A stretch of 15,281 nucleotides of DNA from Coemansia sp. RSA 922 (Eukaryota > Kickxellomycota > Kickxellomycetes > Kickxellales > Kickxellaceae). Positions 9,562-15,281 of this stretch are shown here, piece by piece. The position numbers and the translations under genes are program-made. The stretch lies in the NCBI GenBank assembly GCA_027577415.1, contig JANBQS010000571.1:1-15281 (forward strand), given 5' to 3'. The notes under the pieces were generated by a model. That model was not told where the DNA came from and did not search any database. It saw only the letters and a program-made list of their open reading frames with translations. Numbering within the stretch: position 1 is the first letter of the stretch; the number at the start of each line of letters is the position of its first letter.

Positions 9562-10210
9562 GCGGAGGAAGGAAGAGAAGGCCAGATGGTGCGGGGAGAG
9601 GGATCCCTATATATTGGAAAGGCCATGCGATTGAGTTTGCTTGAGCCTGCATGCTAACAGACGGGGATGGTGGTGTTCACATCTTCCTTGCTCAAAAGTC
9701 CTAAGCACCCCCATTAGAATCTGTGCAGGCTATTTGCAGACAAAAGTACCTTCGATCTTCCTATACTTTGGTACATGTGTCCCGACGAGAGCTGACTATT
9801 GGCCGCGAGCAAGTGGTCTCAGCGATCGACGCTGTGCTATCTGGTATGCAGTCCTTGCTTCCGCTTGGAGTATTACCGAAAGAATGCCTTTATGGATGAT
9901 TACCCACGTTCATAAAACTTTTTTTTAGCTGCTTCAGGAAGATTTATCGTATTAGATAGAGTTCCGGCTGGACGATTTGCTTCCCCATCCCGTCGTATCT
10001 TTTATCGGCGAGAAGAAGGGCTAAAAGCCAGCGCCGCTCAAATGTCGCCATCTGCCAATATGCCTTTGATTGCAAAAGAACCATTCACCGAGCCGATTGC
10101 TCACCCCTTACCCTTTTTTCTTTCTTGTCCGAGCATCCAACACTTTTTCTTTCTTTTTTGTATAACGTATCTCTTTTCTCACTGCGTACACACATACTAC
10201 TATTACCATC

Positions 10211-10639
10211 ATGTCGCAACAGCAGGGCAGCAGCGCACCGACGGTTGACTTTAGGCTGATCCGGCCCAAGAACTACTTTGCCAACGAGCGTACGTTCATC
10301 AGCTGGCTCCAGCTAGCAGTGACGATGGGTGGGCTGGGCTTGGCTCTACTCAACTTTGGCGGAGACGGCATACGTGTGCGCATATCAGCGTTTGTGTTTG
10401 AGACAGGTGCGCTCGGACTGATTGTATATGCCTACACGATGTTCTGGCATCGTGCAGAGCGGCTGCGTCGAGGCGAGCGAGGCACTTGGGACGACCGCTT
10501 CATACCTATCGTAGTGGTGATATTCTTCATCTTTGCCACTGCTGTGAACTTTGGCCTGACCTTCCACAAGAAGGCGTATACGCCGCCACTGGACAACCTG
10601 TCCGTCATTACCATGTCGTGGGGCTCCAAGGCCCGCTAG
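10211..10639 (+). CDS. divergent Vtc1-like DUF202 membrane protein
   Basis: A single-exon gene for 142 residues. Seen: the DUF202/VTC1 signature KNYFANERTFISWLQ (20-34), three membrane segments at about 32-50, 58-78 and 97-116, the basic HRAERLRRGER (80-90) after TM2, and WDDRFIP before TM3. In Vtc1 the arginine-rich and acidic positions of these helices line the polyphosphate channel, and the family forms the membrane part of the VTC complex. This copy lacks the canonical [11 protein letters not shown] lead-in of VTC1 (it has FRLIRPKNYF), and its C-tail is longer. It is clearly distinct from the VTC1 gene 378 bp downstream in the same direction. It could be an alternative membrane subunit, or a DUF202 protein with another job. 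The start follows a long C/T-rich leader. Confidence 0.88.
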   Translation: MSQQQGSSAPTVDFRLIRPKNYFANERTFISWLQLAVTMGGLGLALLNFGGDGIRVRISAFVFETGALGLIVYAYTMFWHRAERLRRGERGTWDDRFIPIVVVIFFIFATAVNFGLTFHKKAYTPPLDNLSVITMSWGSKAR

Positions 10640-11016
10640 TCAAACCTCCCTTCTTTCACATACTCACCTGCACAGTCAAATACATGGGAAAAAAATTGGG
10701 CTTTCCGCCTCGCCTCGAAGATACCCTTCTTCAAGAATTGCTTGCCCATGCGCGATGGTATTAAATTTTTTTTTCTGTCCCTGCGTTCGTGTGGAGAAAG
10801 CTGTGCATGCCTATCTGCGCTCAGTCGGTTGGGGGAGGCTTCGACCTTCCCAAGATAGGAGGAGGCGCACAAGCTCAGAGACGCCTTGAGCCTATCGCCC
10901 CTCCTGAGTTATTTGGCCGAGCGTCTCCCCAAACCCTCGCCACCAGCTCTTCTCTCCTCAGCTTTGTACTATTCCATTTTTTTTTTCTTCTTCTTCTTCT
11001 CTTTTATACTCATTTC
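10640..11016 (+). promoter_or_regulatory. intergenic region with VTC1 promoter and leader
   Basis: A 377-bp gap between two co-directional genes. It contains a small inverted repeat GCTCA-N9-TGAGC at about 10874-10892 inside a G/C-rich block. Just before the VTC1 ATG lies a long pyrimidine tract with repeated CTT (10975-11006), typical of the leaders here. The frame upstream of the VTC1 ATG is open back to a GTG at 10789, but no conserved residues are encoded there. Confidence 0.45.
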
Positions 11017-11496
11017 ATGTCTATGAACGCCGACGCAAACATTATCGCCGTACAAGGACATGCTCCCAGCCATGACGAGCGCTTGTCATTTGCCGGTCAG
11101 GGCGGGGCCAGTGGATCCTACGGCAGCGTGCCCTTTACTGCTCGCCATGACCAGCCAGGCAAGCGCATTGCGGTCCCTGTTCGTGTAGAGCCCAAGGTGT
11201 TCTTTGCCAACGAGCGAACGTTTCTGTCGTGGCTTAACTTTGCTATCGTACTTGGCTCGCTGGCGCTGGGCCTGCTGAACTTTGGTGACCGCACTGGCAA
11301 AATCGCTGGTGCTGCGTTTACGCTGATCGCCATGTTTGTCATGGTCTATGCGCTGGTGCTGTTCCAGTGGCGCGCCGAGCGCATTCGTCAGCGCGACGCT
11401 GGTCCTTATGATGATCGCCGAGGCCCCACGGTGCTGGTTGGTGTACTGATCTGTGCGATCCTGGTGAACTTTTACTTGCGCTTTGTCCACTCGTAG
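11017..11496 (+). CDS. VTC1: VTC1, small membrane subunit of the vacuolar polyphosphate polymerase
   Basis: A single-exon gene for 159 residues. Vtc1 has no catalytic domain and supplies most helices of the membrane channel through which nascent polyphosphate enters the vacuole. Seen: an extra Gly/Ser-rich N-tail of about 48 residues, then the classical lead-in [20 protein letters not shown] (49-68). Three membrane segments follow at about 70-89, 97-117 and 137-154, with [11 protein letters not shown] after TM2 and [10 protein letters not shown] before TM3. Residues 50-134 are identical to VTC4 residues 634-718 because of the shared 256-bp tract. Outside it the tails differ ([16 protein letters not shown] here). 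The ATG at 11017 was chosen because the upstream open frame has only a GTG and a leader-like composition. Confidence 0.95.
   Translation: MSMNADANIIAVQGHAPSHDERLSFAGQGGASGSYGSVPFTARHDQPGKRIAVPVRVEPKVFFANERTFLSWLNFAIVLGSLALGLLNFGDRTGKIAGAAFTLIAMFVMVYALVLFQWRAERIRQRDAGPYDDRRGPTVLVGVLICAILVNFYLRFVHS
11163..11418 (+). repeat. 256-bp inverted near-identical copy (VTC1 arm), mate at 6506-6761
   Basis: This is the partner arm of the near-identity in VTC4. The arms are in opposite orientation on the chromosome but in the same sense and frame relative to their genes, with 4401 bp between them. See the VTC4 arm for mismatches. Confidence 0.95.
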
Positions 11497-12062
11497 AGAG
11501 ATAAGCGATTGCTGGAGACCATTGCTTCCCTTTCTGCCTTCTTGTAGTTTACTTTTTTGTTTATTGACCTTCAATGGCATGCTGTTGAATGTCTATAAGA
11601 TGTTGGTTGCATTAGCAGCTCTCACGGGTCTCTTTTCTCCGTTGTTCCGCTGCAGCGCCACCATGACAGGCACCTTCACTTGTCTGTCTGGACAATCGCA
11701 TGGATGCTAGAGTGGCAATTACTTGGTGCCACTCTTCCTCTAAAAAAGATGAGACGGCCCGCCCTCCCTCTATGCCGAACCAGCCCGGCTCTTGTGCTGT
11801 TTGAGGCCACGGTGGATCAATGCTTTCAGACCCGATCTTCTTTTGTAGCGCCAAAGCCGGAAAAGCCGATGACCCCTTTGAAAAGGTTGGTGACGAAAGA
11901 GGCGTTTACTAACAGCACATGTGGGTCATCGGGTCACACGCACGCCTTTCTCTTCTCTTCTTTGCTCTTACCCTCATTTATTTCGTAACGTTCTTCCTCT
12001 CCTGTATCGTTCACTTGCATCCTGCTTACACTCTTAGACCATTCGCACTCCTACAAAAGATA
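11497..12062 (+). promoter_or_regulatory. intergenic region upstream of VTC-like gene
   Basis: A 566-bp gap between co-directional genes. It should hold the VTC1 3' UTR (T-rich near 11547-11565) and the promoter of the next gene, whose leader is C/T-rich (11940-12060). Open frames on both strands here encode nothing I recognise. Confidence 0.45.
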
Positions 12063-14303
12063 ATGCATAGCACAACCTCGACGCTCAACGCGGCTGACAC
12101 ATACAGGATCCCCGAGCCTGCCTTTGCCGAGTGGGCATTCTACAACATAAACTATTCGCAACTCGCATCGCTACCGCTGACAGCAGACTGCCAGTACCCG
12201 TGCCAATGTACCTCGGCTACAGACGCACCAGCCTGCTCACAATGCGAAGAGATGGCACTGGCGTGCTGCCTAGAGCTAGAAAAGGTACACAACGAACCAA
12301 CCAGCCCACATATTGACCTGACCTGACCTGAACCCCTTATGCCCCACTTTCCCCAACTGTTTACGGGCGCTATGCCAGTTCTGCCTATTGTTGTTGCGCT
12401 GCGGACTTGCGGCATCCAATCACCAGCATTGTCCTTGCACTAACTGCATACTGTTCCTTGAGTTTATTTGGTGTAGGCCAGTTTGTTTGTGCATATGAAG
12501 AGCAGCGAGTTAGGACACAGCATTCGCGCATGCGAGCACTATATCCGGGCGCTGGCATCATTATTTGACTGCGACGAACGCCTAGTCGGGCTGGGCCAGA
12601 CTGAAGAAGCTGTCGGCGCGGCAATGAGTCAAGTACTGGCCCTTGCTCGATTCCGTAGATCCAACTTTACAGCGCTCTGGCGTCAGCTTGCTCGATTACG
12701 CTCCCACTGCCACCTCCACTTTGACGAACTTGTCGATAAGGTATACGCTTCTGCCCTGTTCAGCGAATCGTCACTCGAGACTCACCACTTGTTCCGCATC
12801 TCGCAACTATACAACGATATCCAGGCTGGGCATGCGATTAGCACGGGTAATGCGAGTTCCGGATCGACCTTGACACCAGCGACTGCCGCTTTTCCTACTC
12901 TGGTCTTGTGGCGTGGCTGGGTAGAGCATACATCTGTCGAAAAGCTGCATTCCAGGCTATGCGACAGGCTGTCTGTTAGCTGTGCAACACTGACCTCGGA
13001 TGTCGAAGGTGTAGTACATGGTACTTCGGAATGCGTGTCGAATCTCAAACAAGACTCGTACGGCACATTGAATGATATGGCGCCACCATCGCCGCCCCAG
13101 ACGCACAAATCCTCCTCAGCATCTTCATCTTCTGTCGCCATACACCCTAGGGGTCGGCCCACTTATACAATGTACCTGGATAACGTCGCCACCTTGGGAA
13201 GCTACCAAACGGGACTCTCGACCGATGCGTCTCGCCGTGACTCGTTATCGTTCTATTGGCAAAGGCCAGCAACTGGCGACAACGACAAAGCGGCGGTGCA
13301 TGTGTGTCATGACGAGTACTCTGGTCCGTGGTTTGCGGCTCAGCACAATACTACATCGCTTGTTCTGGATCCGGATCATGTTCTACCATTTCTCCACAGC
13401 GAACTCAATTTGAATAAGCTGGCGTACTCTCCTCGAAGTCAGAACCAGTGTCCGTCGGAAATACAAGAGAATGTATCGCAGCTCCAGATGCTAAAGCGCG
13501 AACAGCTGCGCAGCGCTCAGAAAATCCAGAAGAAAATTATTATGGAAGCGCTCGCGCCTGTGCTTGTGGCCGCGGAAGATCGAGTCGAGTATGTACACGA
13601 GGAGAACCGGGAACTTCGAGTGGTGCTGCGAAGAAATGTACGCTTGATATACAAGGACTGCGCATCTGATATTGGTTTCAGCGGTGCCAACGACAAAGTA
13701 GGCGACTGGGTTGAGAATTTGGTTGGCGACGATCACGCTCACTCTACCACACCGGCAGATGCGTTGCGATTCGACTTGCTGGAAGTACACTTTGGCCAAT
13801 CCAGCGGATGCCAGCCACCAGACTGGCTCGCAGAGCTGTTTTTCGATAGTGGGCTTGTAAGGCCCATCCTCGACTTTGACTTGTATTTGCATGGCATAGC
13901 CACATTGTGCCCCGCCTCCGTTAATGACCTTCCCTACTGGATGGTGGACTGCAATCGAAAAAACTTGCATACCGCGCAACAACCCTATTGCTCCAGCACC
14001 CACGATTCGTTGAATCCGCCTGTTAATGCAGTTATTGACATTCCAGCCGACCATGTTTGTGAGAATACTCGCTTGCTACCTATGTCCGCATCGCCTTCAC
14101 AATTCCACAGCGGTGGCATAAGACCACACATGCGCGCAGCCACATCCTGCCACAGAAGCACGCTGGCCATGCTGTTGCTGGCTGCAGTTGTCGTTAGCAC
14201 TGTCTTGTCCACCTGGCCCTACCGCGAACGCGTTGTCCAAGTGCTGCTTGAATTGATAGATTTGATCTCGCAGTGGGTAGCCCGTCTCCTCCATTTACTG
14301 TAA
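12063..14303 (+). CDS. degenerate SPX/VTC-domain protein, predicted catalytically dead (exons 12063-12284, 12477-14303)
   Basis: The spliced product has 682 residues and can be aligned by eye with VTC4 of this window. SPX traces: EWAFYNINYSQL (23-34), ELEK plus KSSE (71-86), LARFRRSNFTALWRQL (130-145), FRISQLYNDIQAG (180-192). Polymerase-domain traces: LWRGWVEHTSVEKLHSRL (218-235), YTMYLDN (304-310), LRVVLRRNVRLIYKD (454-468), LLEVHFG (508-514), LVRPILDFDLYLHG (534-547), LPYWMVD (559-565). Counterparts of catalytic residues are mostly lost: R261 to S332, R263 to Y334, K278 to H349, K288 to W359, R353 to V438, K425 to H512, K452 to D540, K455 to L543. Only the glutamate survives (E510). Instead of DUF202 there is one membrane segment (635-654) and an amphipathic tail. 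ExxxLL lies at 603-608. It is probably a regulatory or sorting subunit; yeast Vtc5 is a functional parallel. An intact long frame argues against a pseudogene. Confidence 0.85.
12285..12476 (+). other. intron in VTC-like gene
   Basis: A 192-nt intron, donor GTACAC, acceptor GTGTAG, with a CACTAAC branch-point match at about 12438-12444, 32 nt before the acceptor. Phase 0. Splicing aligns the SPX segment ELEK-ASLFVHMKSSE with VTC4 [15 protein letters not shown] without gaps. Reading through gives a stop at 12324-12326. Confidence 0.9.
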
Positions 14304-14646
14304 ACGAGCAAAAAAAGTATCTAGCAACTTTGGATTACACTTTAAAAATTTTGAAAGCACTGTCTGTTGGATTAATTGCATGACTTAGAGCCGCAGTACA
14401 AAAACATATGCTCGGCATAGCACGTGAGTTGCTCCAGTCATTAGGCATTTCCTTTGTATTTCAAAGAAAAGCCAGCGCCTGGCGACAGCGTTGACTGAAA
14501 CAGCTCTTCGCTTGTACAACGAAAAAAATGCGGCATGCTGTCGCTACCCTCTCTCTCTCTGCTTCTCTTTTTCTTCTAAAACATCTCCCTGATATATTTA
14601 TTGTTTTTAAAGTACCACTTTTTAACCTTTGTTTGCAGGCGGTAGT
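14304..14646 (+). other. intergenic region after VTC-like gene
   Basis: This 343-bp AT-rich region contains the 3' end of the VTC-like transcript and the leader of the next ORF. It may include a short first exon and an intron (see the ORF at 14647). A CT-repeat microsatellite lies at about 14550-14560. Confidence 0.4.
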
Positions 14647-14982
14647 ATGGTTAGAATCGCATTTATTCAGAGAGGTACTCAACGGATGCTGGCAAAAAGC
14701 CGCATCGACAGCGCTGTAGACGTTGGAATAGCCATTGTCACCATCCGTAAGGTATTCGACGATAATGTCGACTGCTTGGAATACAGCATTTTGCAAGGAG
14801 AGCATTACATGCCAATCAAGTATGACGACATTCTTCGTCACGCTAATCATGTGAATAAGTTTTCTGCTCGCTACCATCCACAAGTAGCTAATGACGAGAC
14901 AGCCGATTTAGATAGTCAAGATGAAGAAGAGCTTATCAAGAATGCCGTTTATGTTGACGTCAAGCTTTGCAGCACTAGTTAG
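14408..14982 (+). CDS. hypothetical small protein, possibly spliced (14408-14423, 14639-14982) or starting at 14647
   Basis: I do not recognise this protein. The minimal model is a 111-residue frame from ATG 14647 to TAG at 14980-14982. It has a basic N-terminus (IQRGTQRMLAKSR) and an acidic patch near the C-terminus (DLDSQDEEE). A spliced model adds eight residues: exon ATG at 14408, donor GTGAGT at 14424, T-rich tract and acceptor TTTGCAG ending at 14638, joining in phase 1 (MLGIAR-GSMVRIAF). The strong acceptor-like sequence just before the ORF favours some upstream exon. The N-terminus has no acidic residue in its first 20 or so positions, so a mitochondrial targeting peptide is possible but unproven. 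No membrane segment or known motif is seen. An antisense frame covers the same bases but has no better support. Confidence 0.4.
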
Positions 14983-15281
14983 CAATATACATTGCATTAT
15001 TAAGCATTGTGCTAAATGGGAACTCCAACACAGAATACACATGGTTATCAGATTTATTGATGATATGCAATCCCTTCTAGGCGCACAAAGTAGGTTGTTT
15101 TTAAAATAGTATTATTAGCAAGTGGCAAGCGGGTGATTCTAATTTCACTGGATTCAACCTCCAAGCACCGAGTTTAATAAGGAACATCACAATATATTAA
15201 TATCCATGTCCACATAAGACTAGCTTCCTCCCCGTGAATCCGTCGTAGTAGGAGAGATGTTAGCAATAGTCGAGTGTTAAA
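14983..15281. other. right edge, no gene recognised
   Basis: AT-rich sequence following the small ORF. No frame encodes anything I recognise, and no tRNA or repeat is evident. Confidence 0.4.

Larger units (their letters stand above)
8879..10210. other. long region between divergent VTC4 and Vtc1-like genes
   Basis: This 1332-bp stretch separates the two divergent starts. The VTC4 side has a TATA-like element at 9034-9027 and a pyrimidine-rich leader. The middle may hold a small spliced minus-strand gene (described separately). The part 9650-10120 shows nothing recognisable. The last 90 bp before 10211 are strongly T/C-rich with GTATAACGTATC near 10159-10170. Confidence 0.45.

Noticed and set aside
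10789..11016. N-terminal extension of VTC1 by 76 codons
   Set aside because: It starts at GTG, encodes a CTT/TTT pyrimidine run (LLLLLFY) and resembles a leader rather than protein.
11086..11580. Minus-strand frame matching a plus-strand frame at 6407-7030
   Set aside because: The match is only the antisense image of the VTC1/VTC4 conversion tract, not a separate gene pair.
13491..14054. 187-codon minus-strand frame
   Set aside because: Entirely antisense to the VTC-like second exon, whose plus-strand reading aligns with VTC4.
12063..14303. VTC-like gene as a decayed pseudogene
   Set aside because: The reading frame is intact across 683 codons with a consistent intron and branch point. Loss is confined to active-site positions and the DUF202 domain, which fits a pseudoenzyme better.
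15140..15170. GGTTGAATCC on the minus strand resembling a tRNA B-box
   Set aside because: It lacks the invariant TTCGA/TTCAA core, and no acceptor or anticodon stem can be drawn around it.

Overview
The window looks like nuclear DNA of a compact fungal genome. The evidence is two VTC polyphosphate-polymerase family genes, a TFIID TAF6 subunit and a fungal-type SVOP-like transporter, together with short GT-AG introns and pyrimidine-rich leaders before start codons. An early-diverging fungus (for example Kickxellomycotina) is my guess, but the sequence alone does not prove it. I see no bacterial features, CRISPR array, rRNA, tRNA or recognisable transposon.

Left part (1-6156). An acyl-CoA synthetase / 4-coumarate-CoA-ligase-like gene runs off the left edge on the minus strand (1-848). 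TAF6 (1388-2722) and a large SVOP-like MFS transporter (2866-4770) lie in tandem on the minus strand. A divergent gene on the plus strand encodes a single-pass RING-H2 protein in two exons (5255-6156).

Right part (6425-14303): a cluster of VTC (vacuolar transporter chaperone) genes. VTC4 (minus, two exons, 744 aa) carries SPX, polyphosphate polymerase and DUF202 membrane domains. On the plus strand follow a divergent Vtc1-like DUF202 protein (10211-10639), a canonical VTC1 (11017-11496) and a two-exon SPX/VTC-like gene (12063-14303). In the last gene almost every basic active-site residue has been replaced and the DUF202 domain is gone. VTC makes polyphosphate from ATP on the cytosolic face of the vacuole and passes it through the membrane. 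These four genes could plausibly supply a catalytic subunit, membrane subunits and a non-catalytic SPX regulator or sorting subunit.

The most striking signal is a 256-bp inverted near-identity: 2 mismatches, both synonymous, no gaps. It joins the DUF202 part of VTC4 (6506-6761) to VTC1 (11163-11418), so the two proteins share 85 identical residues. Recent gene conversion has apparently overwritten one membrane domain with the other. Second in interest is the VTC-like pseudoenzyme. It and VTC4 each have an acidic dileucine motif (ExxxLL) just before the membrane segment.

The right edge (14304-15281) holds one unrecognised small ORF, which may be spliced. The 1.3-kb gap upstream of VTC4 may hide a small spliced membrane-protein gene, but I could not find a start codon for it.
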